Below, one piece after another: positions 54,980 through 63,058 of a stretch of DNA of 64,000 bases (positions are counted from its first letter, which is position 1; every line of letters starts with the position of its first letter). Source of the DNA: Pelagihabitans sp947500445 (GTDB lineage Bacteria; Bacteroidota; Bacteroidia; Flavobacteriales; Flavobacteriaceae). The notes beneath the pieces are model-generated. The model saw only the letters and a list, made by a program, of their open reading frames with translations. It made no database searches and was not told the DNA's origin. Both the position numbers and the translations under genes were made by a program. The stretch is from assembly GCF_050589625.1 (NCBI RefSeq), contig NZ_JBNGOP010000016.1, positions 59,308-123,307 on the forward strand. The letters are read 5' to 3'.

Positions 54980-55004
54980 ACACAAATATACACTTTACAT
55001 ACAC
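54977..55004 (-). promoter_or_regulatory. Three-repeat operator with promoter in front of the LexA-like gene
   Basis: Read on the plus strand: CATACAC (54977), TATACAC (54987), CATACAC (54998), spaced 10 and 11 bases, i.e. on one face of the helix. The -7 box TATATTTG (minus strand, 54990-54983) sits between two repeats, and the first repeat covers the ATG. The likely site of autorepression. Confidence 0.65.
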
Positions 55005-55136
55005 CAAATTATTAGTCATAAAGCATTAGTTGTTAAACAGTTATTCACAATTTTGAAATAATGCTATAAATATACCTCGTTAGTAAACCAGTTCTTTACG
55101 GGTTTCTGTAATGACAAGAAGATTATTATCATAGCC

Positions 55137-55310
55137 CATTCCATACACATTACCACTTCGCTCCTATCGTCGCTTGGGCAAAGAGTATTCCATTTCATTT
55201 CCAGAAAGTTTGTAGAGAGAAAAAAATAAAAGAAGATTGTTGTAAATAACTTCGCTTTTACCAAAGCAAAGTTTCATAACGCAAGACATTATGATACATT
55301 TTGTATTATT
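55137..55310. repeat. Repeat family R, divergent copy R4
   Basis: Shares the start block (CCATTCCATACACATTACC, then CTATCGTCG) and the end block (TTTACCAAAGCAAAG, CATAACGCAAGACATTATGA) with the copies at 57718 and 58691, but has a different, shorter middle. Confidence 0.6.
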
Positions 55311-55392
55311 GGTTTAGCCAGTGGCTGAAGCAATAATCAAGAAAGATGATGCGGCTGCCAACATACCGTAAAGGTTTAATGAAAAACGTAGG

Positions 55393-55815
55393 TCATAATT
55401 CTATTATGTAAAATATCCCTCACATTTATAGCTTTTAAGCGAATTATCAACAGGGTCATCAACCTGTTTAATTTACGTAGCTTCAAATTTTCCACACGGA
55501 ATAAAATTTATTCTAAACTTCAAAATTCGTCAACCCTGACGACAAACCTTTCGTCTGTACTCATAATTAGTCGTTATGCAAAATTGCCGCTCGGCCAACA
55601 GCATATTGCTTTCATAAAAATTAAATGCTGATGCATTTATTTTTATACGCAATTCTCAGCCGCTTGGCCAGCGCCAAAAAAAGCAAAACCTTTTAGCTAT
55701 TTTGAAATACATGAATTATGAGGAACTATCTTATATAAAATTTTTCACAAACTTTTAGTCAGCTTACCGCAAGAGCACAAAATTTCGAAATTAAAATTTC
55801 TGTGCACTTGCTACC
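55393..55815. repeat. Intergenic module A (right copy)
   Basis: The partner of the module at 49181-49560 in direct orientation. Its hairpin core (about 55590-55670) pairs ATAAAAATTAAATGC with GCATTTATTTTTAT around TGAT, preserving the fold with a different sequence from the left copy. Confidence 0.8.
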
Positions 55816-55871
55816 ACTATCCTTTGTTTCAGCAAATACTTTAGGTATTCATAACATTATGTCAAATAGAA

Positions 55872-55895
55872 AATCCCACCAGATTATGATGGGAT
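55872..55895 (-). terminator. Terminator of the HAD gene
   Basis: On the minus strand AATCCCATCA-TAATC-TGGTGGGATT forms a stem (one G-T pair) followed by TTCTATTTG, 23 bases past the stop of the HAD gene. Confidence 0.6.
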
Positions 55896-55918
55896 TATGT
55901 ATAATATATGTCTTGTAT

Positions 55919-56386
55919 TTAACTTGCTAATCTACTTGAAGACTTCAAAATCTTAATAGCTGAATCAGCTAATTCATTATTTAAACCTACGGTTGCACTA
56001 GGTTGTACAAGTTTAGACTTGACATTATATGGTAAATTATTTAAAGACTTATCATCATCAATAATGACAAAGGAACTTTCACTCGTTTTATTTACCCATT
56101 TCATTATTTCCTCTCTTCTATTAAGATTATTAATGTTTTTATTAAGTCTCTTAATGCTAAGGTTTTCAAATCCTCTAATAGAAAACATCTTTTTCCATTC
56201 GGAAATACTGTAGCTAGACTTATGAGAAGTTGTCAATAGAATATCTGCACCTGTTTCAGAAATAATTTTCTGTAGGCTAAATACAGCTCTTCTGCTGAAC
56301 CTTGGAAACCCATCATTTTCAAATTCAGGACGTTTCCAACTTGTAGCAGGAACCATTACTCCATCTATGTCTAGTAAAATCAGCAT
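55919..56386 (-). CDS. HAD-fold hydrolase-like protein
   Basis: A 155-residue protein of the HAD superfamily: nucleophile region MLILLDIDGVMVP (D-x-D), motif II LLTTSHKSS, and a late acidic motif FVIIDDDKS. The cap domain is absent, as in the small HAD proteins used for nucleic-acid ends or small phosphates. It is downstream of the ParB-like gene by 21 bases on the same strand, and both look like one cassette in the AT-rich island. Substrate unknown. Confidence 0.75.
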   Translation of the reverse strand: MLILLDIDGVMVPATSWKRPEFENDGFPRFSRRAVFSLQKIISETGADILLTTSHKSSYSISEWKKMFSIRGFENLSIKRLNKNINNLNRREEIMKWVNKTSESSFVIIDDDKSLNNLPYNVKSKLVQPSATVGLNNELADSAIKILKSSSRLAS

Positions 56387-56407
56387 GTTACAAAGATATG
56401 TTTTATT

Positions 56408-56785
56408 TTATAAATCGTTCAAAATACTAATATCTACGTCGTTTAACTTAGCATCTCTTACATTGTGCTCGTGAATCCTTTCAGGTGTTTCATAATCATA
56501 TTCCCTGATAGTTACTTCACTCCAGTTATAATCCTCAATAGCTGATGCTATACCCCAATTATACTTGGTAATTTCAACTTTTGAAAGTTCAGAACAAATA
56601 TACCTATGATGTCCATCAACTATCCTTGAACCTTTTACTTTAATTCCTTCAAATTTGATACCAATTTTCATTTTTTTGTAAATCCTTTGAAGGATTGGTA
56701 AGCAAACTGCTTCTTGGGTAGCTATAAACTCCAGAGAGCCCGATTCCAATAAATCTTTAACGTTTTTTAAGGTAATTTCTTGCAT
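56408..56785 (-). CDS. ParB/sulfiredoxin-fold small protein
   Basis: A 125-residue protein whose central motif VKGSRIVDGHHRYICSEL matches the ParB nuclease/sulfiredoxin-like signature (DGHHR), with a helical N-terminus. In phage and mobile-element contexts such small ParB-fold proteins can be nucleases or CTPases (known for the fold). No HTH or centromere-binding part follows, so a classic partition role is unlikely. Paired with the HAD gene. Confidence 0.7.
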   Translation of the reverse strand: MQEITLKNVKDLLESGSLEFIATQEAVCLPILQRIYKKMKIGIKFEGIKVKGSRIVDGHHRYICSELSKVEITKYNWGIASAIEDYNWSEVTIREYDYETPERIHEHNVRDAKLNDVDISILNDL

Positions 56786-56796
56786 GCAACGAAGGT

Positions 56797-57085
56797 ATCT
56801 TTTCTTTTTTTCTTGATAAAAAAAGAAACAAAAAAATCAAGGCTTACAGATAACTTTGGAACAGGGCCGAGCGTAAAGAAAATGTACCCAAAGTACATTT
56901 TTAGCGAAGGAGCCAGCTGGCGTGGTGGCGTCAGTCTGTAAGAAACTTTATTGCCAGCAAGGCAGCCGCATCAACTCGCCGAAAAAAGCAATCACCCACT
57001 GGGTAATCACTTTTTATCGCGCCTAAAATTTTTAACGCTCCTCTCCCCTATTGTTTTAGCTAAAGTTCTCTTAGGCCGTTTTACC
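56797..57085. repeat. Intergenic module B (right copy)
   Basis: Same start and end blocks as the copy at 49583. The middle contains two terminator-like hairpins: AAAATGTAC-CCAAA-GTACATTTTT (56879-56902) and one around ATCACCCACTGGGTAATCAC (about 56988-57010). Confidence 0.7.
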
Positions 57086-57117
57086 TCTCGAATGTTAACA
57101 AATTGTATCTTTGGGAT

Positions 57118-58005
57118 ATGAACGTACGGCTGACCAAGGAGCAAAAAATAAAAGTGCTCAATTCAACAGATATCTATGCGATTATGCAGCAGATATTACT
57201 TCGTGAAAATAAAATACGTAGAAATCAAGAACACTTTTGGGTCGTTGGTTTAGATAACAAACACCAGATACTTTTTATTGAATTAATAGGTCTTGGTGCC
57301 GTAAATCGTGTAAATGCCGACCCGCCAGATGTCTTTAGAATGGCCATTTACAAACTGGCCGTAAAAATGATTCTCGTTCATAACCACCCTAGCGGCTCTT
57401 TAGATTTATCAAAAGGCGATAATGAATTTACCGACCGCATGCTCAAAGTGGGGAAACTTATCAATATCGAGGTCATTGACCACCTTGTCATCTCTGAAAC
57501 AGACTATTTCAGTTTTGCCGACGAAGGCCTTATCGAAAAACTTAAAAAATCAGGTGTTTTCGAGATTATGGGGCCTGAAAAAAAGGAGTTGGAGCAATGG
57601 AAAATCGATACCGAGAAAAAACGGGCTGAAAAGCAAAAGGCTATAGAAATTGCTAAATCGTTATCCTCTAGATCAGCGATATCATCCTTTAGTTTAGTTT
57701 TATTAGTGAGAATAATACTATTCCACACACATTACACTCCCCTCCTTTCGTCGGCTCGCATAATAAGTGTTTATTCATTGCCCGTCTATTGCTTTTTTAA
57801 GGAATTCATGAACCTCGTGCCTCGGTTTCATTACCTTTTGAGAAGATACTTTTTAGAAGAAAAATTTGAAGAAAATGTAGTGCGGAAAAGGCCAGCGCTT
57901 CATCTCGCTAATAAAAGAAAAGGTCTCCCAGACCTTCCCTTTTTATGCCGTTTACCAAAGCAAAGTGTCATAACGCGGAACATTATAGAACAAAATGTTC
58001 CATAA
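57118..58005 (+). pseudogene. RadC-like JAB protein, C-terminus replaced by repeat R1
   Basis: The ATG is at 57118 (MNVRLTKEQKIK). Up to about residue 180 this is a typical RadC/JAB protein without HhH: HFWVVGLDNKHQILFIE, VFRMAIYKLAVKMILVHNHPSGSLDLSKGD (the JAMM H-x-H...D motif) and a final charged helix EKKRAEKQKAIEIAKS. From about 57660 the frame runs into the R1 repeat (LPVYCFFKEFMNL and onward), which the next copy R2 also encodes without a RadC in front. The original C-terminus has therefore been lost by insertion or recombination; the JAB core may still fold. Marked pseudogene, as function is uncertain. Confidence 0.7.
57718..57990. repeat. Repeat family R, copy R1
   Basis: About 270 bases, roughly 85-90% like R2 at 58691 by eye. 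Blocks: TTCCACACACATT, AAGTGTTTATTCATTGCCCG, TCTATTGCTTTTTTAAGGAA, GGCCAGCGCTTCATCTCGCT and a hairpin AAGGTCT-CCC-AGACCTT (57920-57936) with a CCCTTTTT tail, which is terminator-like. Confidence 0.8.
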
Positions 58006-58026
58006 TCCAACGTTATATAAAATTGC
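57969..58026. repeat. attC-like hairpin with CGTTATRYAAAATTGC end
   Basis: ATAACG (57970) pairs with CGTTAT (58011), and inside it GGAACAT (57977) pairs with ATGTTCC (57995). The 3' flank ATAAAATTGC is shared with modules A (49304-49319) and A' (55572-55587). This resembles an integron attC-like hairpin, but the GTTRRRY core is not a perfect match. Confidence 0.45.
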
Positions 58027-58055
58027 GATAAGTTATACGGAATAGCTGTCTATTC

Positions 58056-58355
58056 CTATCCTTTTTGGAGGTTCCAATCATAGTCCATACGTTGACTTAA
58101 AACCCTAAGAATAAAAATTCCGCTTGCCGTATGCAGATAAAAAATGGTGTGTGCTTGATAAGAAAATCTTTTTAACTCAGCAATAAATTCTGAGGCATCT
58201 CGACCTAAATTCGCATTTTCGGCAAGTATTTCAAATGTTTCATGCATATCATAAAAATACTTTTGCGCTTGAGTTAGTCCGAATTTGTATATGCCAAACT
58301 CGTACATTTCGGCCAAATCAATCTCAGCTTTACTGGATAACCTATAAACGCCCAT
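58056..58355 (-). CDS. parE: ParE/RelE-family toxin
   Basis: A 99-residue toxin from ATG 58355 (MGVYRLSSKAEIDL). The fold blocks SSKAEIDLAEMYEFGIYKFG, FEILAENANLGRD, FSYQAHTIFYLHTASGIFIL and RVLSQRMDYD are those of the ParE/RelE superfamily; ParE members poison gyrase, RelE members cut mRNA (known). It overlaps the antitoxin gene by 14 bases, the usual order antitoxin then toxin. A typical passenger of AT-rich islands and integron arrays. Confidence 0.9.
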   Translation of the reverse strand: MGVYRLSSKAEIDLAEMYEFGIYKFGLTQAQKYFYDMHETFEILAENANLGRDASEFIAELKRFSYQAHTIFYLHTASGIFILRVLSQRMDYDWNLQKG

Positions 58356-58599
58356 CTTCCCGCATGCGCGCTTCAACTTCTTTCATGATATCGGGTAAGG
58401 ATTTGGAACTAACACCGCTTTCAAGCCCTTCAACTAGTTTAGTTTTAAGAGAAAGAAATTTAGATTTGTTGGCTTGATCCTGCCGCACTAGATTTCGCAA
58501 ATACTCACTGTCGTTAGTATATTCGCCTGCTTCGATTTGAGCCTTTATCCATTTATCTTGTTGTTCGGTAAAAGTTACCGTTTTACGAACTGTTGCCAT
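58342..58599 (-). CDS. parD: ParD-family antitoxin
   Basis: An 85-residue antitoxin from ATG 58599 (MATVRKTVTFTEQQDKWI). VRKTVTFTEQQDKWIKAQIE is the ribbon-helix-helix DNA-binding start, GEYTNDSEYLRNLVRQ the second helix, and the C-terminal acidic tail would wrap the toxin. It represses its own operon and neutralises the ParE partner. Confidence 0.9.
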   Translation of the reverse strand: MATVRKTVTFTEQQDKWIKAQIEAGEYTNDSEYLRNLVRQDQANKSKFLSLKTKLVEGLESGVSSKSLPDIMKEVEARMREDGRL

Positions 58600-58690
58600 A
58601 ATACACATGTTTAAATCATCATACTATTGGTGTAATATAGCGATTTTGTTCGAATTAGCACCGATAATTCAGCTTTACTTTTAATAACCC

Positions 58691-58960
58691 ATTCCACGCA
58701 CATTGCCCTCCATCCTACTGTCGGTCAGTTAATAAGTGTTTATTCATTGCCCGTCTATTGCTTTTTTAAGGAATTCATGAACCTCGGGCCTCGGTTTTAT
58801 TACCTTTTAAGAAGATACTTTTTAGAAGAAAAATTTAAAGAAAGTGAAGTGCAGAAAAGGCCAGCGCTTCATCTCGCTCATAGAAGAAAAGGTCTCCCAG
58901 ACCTTCCCTTTCAATGCCGTTTACCAAAGCAAGGTTATATAACTCGGAATAGTATAGTGC
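58691..58960. repeat. Repeat family R, copy R2
   Basis: Second full copy. A 73-codon reading frame (TTG 58747 to 58968) runs through it, with a sequence close to the tail of the truncated RadC protein, but most differences between copies change amino acids, so it is probably not a gene. It contains the same hairpin at 58889-58905. Confidence 0.8.
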
Positions 58961-59211
58961 AATTGTAGCAATTTAGCGGATAGCGCATTTCCGTGCTATT
59001 TAATATTATGTCAAAGGGAATTTGCGGTCAGCATTGACTATGTTGCTCTCAAAGCCGCCGCATCTCGCCGCCAACTAAAATCATCTACTTGATAATTTTA
59101 ATTGTCATTAGGATCGATTCTTTATTGCCTGAAAATCCCATATAGCTTTGCGATCCTCTTCTTTTTGAATCGCAAAACTATATCAAGATTTTAGAGCTTA
59201 GCAATAGTACT

Positions 59212-60117
59212 TCATGGGTAGGATTTCGTGCCATTTTGAGCGCCCTTGCTTCCGACGCCGGAAACGGAAACTTTAAAGCCCTCTCTATCAAAACTTACCG
59301 AGCCAGTAGGGGTTGCCCATCCTAGGGCATATTGAATTTGACCATATGAACCGGAGTTCCTTAAAACTCTTGATTCTGATTTAGTAGAACCTGCGGTCAT
59401 CCAACCCCAATCTTCTCTATCCGTATTTCTTACACTCCCGTTCGTATTAAAACTCACGGTAATTTTATAGCCAATTTCACCTCTTTTACTTCCCCAAAGC
59501 CATTTAATGTCCCACCAGGATTTGCTCCAAGCTGAACCTCCCGATCTGTCGGCAGTTTCACCCTTTTTAGCACTATTTTCAATTTTACCATCTTCCTCTA
59601 TTTCAATAAGTCCGAATATGACATTATCCCATACGATTCCTTCATCATTATAATAGCAAATGGTTTTAAACTGTCTTCCTTCAGCTTCCCAAGTCAATTC
59701 CATGGCTTTATCTGTTGATTTTATCAATTTTGCTTTGAAGTCATCAACTGATTTGGCGACCGACCCTCCTTTTGAGGACAGTTCTTTTACGCTACCAAAG
59801 ACTATCGAATTTGGATTTGCGATGTTACCGTAGGCTATGGTCTCGTTTTCCCCTGTTTTTGAAACAGTGCCGTCTGTACGCTCACCGTAGCTATCGACGG
59901 AATATTCCAATAACCTGTAACGATCTTCTGTTTGAATTTTGAGATTCGCTTCAACGCCTTTTAATTGTTCTGCGACCTTATCCGGCAGTTCATTAAAGGT
60001 TGAAGCTGCAGCCTCTGTTGGCTGATTTACAATAGCATCTTTTTCACAAGCGGTGAATAGAAGTGTAACCGCAATAAAGAAGCTGTAAAAAATAGCTTTA
60101 AATCTTAACGTTTTCAT
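59212..60117 (-). CDS. Secreted lipoprotein, unknown function, with conserved leader
   Basis: A 301-residue lipoprotein (FIAVTLLFTAC, Cys24). After a helical segment (40-75) the body has short strands, a Trp-rich core (SAWSKSWWDIKWLWGSKRG) and a C-terminal Ser/Gly beta region. No family recognised; the shape is that of a surface or outer-membrane-associated lipoprotein. It shares a 20-base leader motif with the next gene upstream, and both neighbour a histidine kinase and regulator, so they may be targets of that system (inference). Confidence 0.6.
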   Translation of the reverse strand: MKTLRFKAIFYSFFIAVTLLFTACEKDAIVNQPTEAAASTFNELPDKVAEQLKGVEANLKIQTEDRYRLLEYSVDSYGERTDGTVSKTGENETIAYGNIANPNSIVFGSVKELSSKGGSVAKSVDDFKAKLIKSTDKAMELTWEAEGRQFKTICYYNDEGIVWDNVIFGLIEIEEDGKIENSAKKGETADRSGGSAWSKSWWDIKWLWGSKRGEIGYKITVSFNTNGSVRNTDREDWGWMTAGSTKSESRVLRNSGSYGQIQYALGWATPTGSVSFDREGFKVSVSGVGSKGAQNGTKSYP

Positions 60118-60153
60118 TTGATATCCTATTTAGTTCACCTACTCTTTTTACCA

Positions 60154-60173
60154 TAGGCTTTTCGGTTTCCGCC
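60154..60173 (-). promoter_or_regulatory. Conserved leader motif, copy 1
   Basis: On the minus strand GGCGGAAACCGAAAAGCCTA, 36 bases before the ATG at 60117. The identical 20 bases precede the gene starting at 60979 at the same distance, and about 17 further bases (AAAAAG..AGAGTAGGT) are also shared. Confidence 0.6.
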
Positions 60174-60529
60174 TTTTTGAGTCGACCCTGCTTTGGGATA
60201 CTCCCAGTCTATCTAGCTAACGATAGTAAAGCATTGAGATTTTCTATATTTCAAATGTAGTGCTCGATAAAAGGTGGCGAAATCGTTTAAAAAGATGATT
60301 TTACCTAAGGGTAAACAAGAAGCGTGTCAAGGTAATCAAGGAGGGGCACTTTTATTTACAGTATAAACGGATGATTAATACCCAAGGATGCCCTCTAAAT
60401 TGGGCTACATTCGATTACCCTATAAATTGTAATCTTTCAACACCATGAAGTACCCTGAAAAGCATTTCTTGCCATGCGGTGCTTTCTGGATAAGCGCGCA
60501 GTAAACTTTTTTGCACATTGATGTGCATA

Positions 60530-60562
60530 AAAAAACCCGCTTTGTTATAAAGCGGGTTTTTT
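60530..60562. terminator. Bidirectional terminator
   Basis: AAAAAACCCGCTTT-GTTAT-AAAGCGGGTTTTTT, preceded by a second hairpin TGCACAT-TG-ATGTGCA (60512-60527). It lies about 85 bases downstream of the secreted-protein gene that ends at 60647. Confidence 0.9.
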
Positions 60563-60646
60563 AGCTATGTTTTGATGCTTTATGGCCTGTAAAGCATTCC
60601 TAATTATTTCATAATAAAAATGAATCGTTGGTATGATCGTTCGATT

Positions 60647-60979
60647 TTAATATGGTGGCACTGTGCCTCCGGGGCCTCTTTGTGAACAGCTTACCCTAAC
60701 GTATTTCCAAACCCGCTTTGGAAACCAACCCTTCCATACCCAAACGCGTTTTTTCTTGTAGCAATAGTCAAACGTCAGGTTTACGGTTCCTATCATTTCG
60801 ATATCTCTTGACACGTGGTAATTGAGTGTAGCACTGTTAATTTGAGTTGTTACGAGGGAAATCACTTCTGGCGCTGCATTGTATATTGATTCTTCATCGT
60901 TTTTTGCGCTAGAGCTGGTTACAACGAAACACATAATAATAACACTCAGCCATAACAATTTAATTTTAAAGTTATTCAT
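60647..60979 (-). CDS. Small secreted protein, Trp/Lys-rich
   Basis: A 110-residue protein with a signal peptide (LLWLSVIIMCFVVTSSSA). The mature part ends KKRVWVWKGWFPKRVWKYVR and then a Gly/Pro-rich tail ending VPPY, and carries two Cys. No known family; the basic aromatic stretch could bind polysaccharide, membrane or nucleic acid (inference). It shares its leader with the lipoprotein gene downstream. Confidence 0.55.
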   Translation of the reverse strand: MNNFKIKLLWLSVIIMCFVVTSSSAKNDEESIYNAAPEVISLVTTQINSATLNYHVSRDIEMIGTVNLTFDYCYKKKRVWVWKGWFPKRVWKYVRVSCSQRGPGGTVPPY

Positions 60980-61016
60980 AATACATACGATTTGTGTGAA
61001 CCTACTCTATTCTTTT

Positions 61017-61036
61017 TAGGCTTTTCGGTTTCCGCC
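61017..61036 (-). promoter_or_regulatory. Conserved leader motif, copy 2
   Basis: Same 20 bases as at 60154, here 37 bases before the ATG at 60979. The core CGGAAACCG is a small inverted repeat. Confidence 0.6.
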
Positions 61037-61158
61037 ATTGTTATAAAGCAATCATGAAAAAAGTTATTTGAATTGTATGAGTTAAAGTTACTAGTATTCC
61101 CTACAGTAGCTACTCATCGAAACCAAGGAATCCTCCTCAGGGTAAACCATGAGATACA

Positions 61159-63030
61159 CTACAGCAGAATGGAAACGGTCGTACCTTGGTTCGGCTTTGA
61201 TCTTACGTCCATTTTTGCAGAAATCAATGTTACCCTCGACACAATATTCTTCCAGCCCATACCTTTTGAAAGATCCATTTTTTTGGGGTCCATACCCTTT
61301 CCGTTATCGGTAATGCGCAATGCGTAGTTCTTGTTTTCATTTTTCAAGATGATATCGACCAGCGTGGCTTGGGCATGTTTTATGGTATTCGATAAAATTT
61401 CCTGAACTATCCTGTAAAGGTTTACACTTTGATCTTCGCTTAAACTACGAAATGGCTCCTCTACCTGTAATTCTATGGTCAGGATATTCTCTACCGCCAG
61501 TTCGGAGATCAATTCCCGTATTGCAGGAACCAACCCAAGCTTGATAAGGGTGTCGGGCATAATGTTTTGCGATATATTCCGTAGTTCGTCATAGGCATGA
61601 TCGACTTGTTTTAACAATTTCTCTTGAGAAGGTGCCAGTTCGTTGGTTAAGGGTAAGTTAGCTGCCTGCATTCGAATCGTTGAAATCGTTTGCCCTAAAC
61701 TGTCATGCAAATCCTGGGCGATTCGTTTTCGCTCTTTTTGTTCTGTTTCAATAATGCTTTTATATCTCAAGCTCTCCTGTTTGACCAGTAATTTTTTCCT
61801 GTTCATTTTTTGCCATCCCCACATTCCAAAACTTAGCAATAGCAATACGCTGGCAAATACGATCCACAATATGTTTCTTTGGTATTCTTTTTGTTTGATA
61901 ATACTAGCCTTTACAGCGTTTGCCTTATCCAAAATTAATATTTGCTCTTCCTTTTCCTTGGTCGCATACTTGGTCTGAAATTCTTCCAGCTTCTTTTTCT
62001 TAGATCTTTCCGCAAGGGTATCATTGATCATCTGGTTTCTTTTCAAAAAAGCTAGAGAATTTTGATAATCCCCAAGTTTCTCGTAGACATTCGAAAGTTC
62101 TTCGCTTGCCCTTGCAATCGCCGGAAAGCTTTTGATACTGTCCGAAAGCATATAGCTCCGCATAAAGTGCGGGATGGCCGCTTTGTACTCTTTTCTGTCG
62201 GAATAATAACTACCAATATCATACTCTGCGGTAGCTACATGAAGTTTGACCCGCGAATCTTTGGCCAGTCGAAAGGAGATGTTGAAATAGTGTAGCGCGG
62301 AATCATATTGTTTGAGAAGTTGATAACTTGACCCTATATTACCAGGAATGGTATAGTTGGAACTGAAATTGTTCTTTTTACCATCTGCCATTGCTCTTTT
62401 ACCAATGGCGATCGCTTCTTTGTATTGTTCCTTGCTCATGTAGCAATAACTCAAATTCGCATAAATCTTGTTCTTCAGACGATGCGCCTTTAATTCTGTA
62501 GCGAACTTCAATGCCTTTTGATAATTTTCAATGGCCTGGTCCGTATCCCCATTTACGACGTATAAAAATGCCAAGGCGTTTTTTGCATCCATTTCCAGCG
62601 ATGCCGACTTGTTTTCATTTATGAATTGTTCACTTTTTTCATAATATTCCAAGGCGGTATCAAACTCGCGTTTTAGTGTGTGGCTGACCACCAAATTCAG
62701 TAACGCATCGGTCTGGTAATATGAATTTTTTTCTTGTTCGGCATGTACCAAATTTTTTTTGCTGTATGCTATCGCTTTATCGGCGTTATCGATGGCATTA
62801 TAATTTTTGGCGATTCTAGATTTGGTATAATAGGCCAAATCGGTATTTGGTGCGTTCTTTAACAACGAATCTAATCTTAGGAACACTTTTAGCGATAAAT
62901 GGTAACTGGCCTGGGAATCGTATAAGGAATCGGCAGTACGTCTTAGTTTGGCCAGTTCTACATCGGGAATCTGGGAAAAAGAAATAGAAACGATGAGCAG
63001 AAAAATGAGGGAGAGATGGGTGCGCTTCAT
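61159..63030 (-). CDS. TPR-containing sensor histidine kinase
   Basis: A 623-residue kinase starting at ATG 63030 (MKRTHLSLIFLLIVSISFSQ, a signal peptide). About residues 40-330 are TPR repeats in the periplasm, a single transmembrane helix (NILWIVFASVLLLLSFGMWGW) follows, and the cytosolic part has HisKA_3 (KRIAQDLHDSLGQ, phospho-His near 441) and HATPase_c (NLYRIVQEILSNTIKHAQ, ITDNGKGMD). This is the NarX/DesK-like group common in Bacteroidota. The partner regulator gene lies just upstream. Confidence 0.92.
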   Translation of the reverse strand: MKRTHLSLIFLLIVSISFSQIPDVELAKLRRTADSLYDSQASYHLSLKVFLRLDSLLKNAPNTDLAYYTKSRIAKNYNAIDNADKAIAYSKKNLVHAEQEKNSYYQTDALLNLVVSHTLKREFDTALEYYEKSEQFINENKSASLEMDAKNALAFLYVVNGDTDQAIENYQKALKFATELKAHRLKNKIYANLSYCYMSKEQYKEAIAIGKRAMADGKKNNFSSNYTIPGNIGSSYQLLKQYDSALHYFNISFRLAKDSRVKLHVATAEYDIGSYYSDRKEYKAAIPHFMRSYMLSDSIKSFPAIARASEELSNVYEKLGDYQNSLAFLKRNQMINDTLAERSKKKKLEEFQTKYATKEKEEQILILDKANAVKASIIKQKEYQRNILWIVFASVLLLLSFGMWGWQKMNRKKLLVKQESLRYKSIIETEQKERKRIAQDLHDSLGQTISTIRMQAANLPLTNELAPSQEKLLKQVDHAYDELRNISQNIMPDTLIKLGLVPAIRELISELAVENILTIELQVEEPFRSLSEDQSVNLYRIVQEILSNTIKHAQATLVDIILKNENKNYALRITDNGKGMDPKKMDLSKGMGWKNIVSRVTLISAKMDVRSKPNQGTTVSILL

Positions 63031-63058
63031 TCGTGCTGGTTTTTTTGGAATAATTTGG

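Larger units (their letters stand above)
60118..60646. other. Leader and intergenic stretch between two secreted-protein genes
   Basis: Besides the leader motif and the terminator this 529-base stretch shows no gene. The part 60240-60500 is AT-rich with no repeat that I can link to the island modules. Confidence 0.5.

Noticed and set aside
49845..55004. Bil (ISG15-like) conjugation system
   Set aside because: No ubiquitin-like protein gene is present; a CD-NTase takes its place, which points to CBASS type II.
55064..55264. 66-codon frame upstream of the LexA-like gene
   Set aside because: Low-complexity Phe/Leu content, overlaps repeat R4, no ribosome-binding site.
58747..58968. 73-codon open frame in repeat R2
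   Set aside because: It is only the repeat read in one frame; differences from R1 are mostly amino-acid changing, and there is no good start site.
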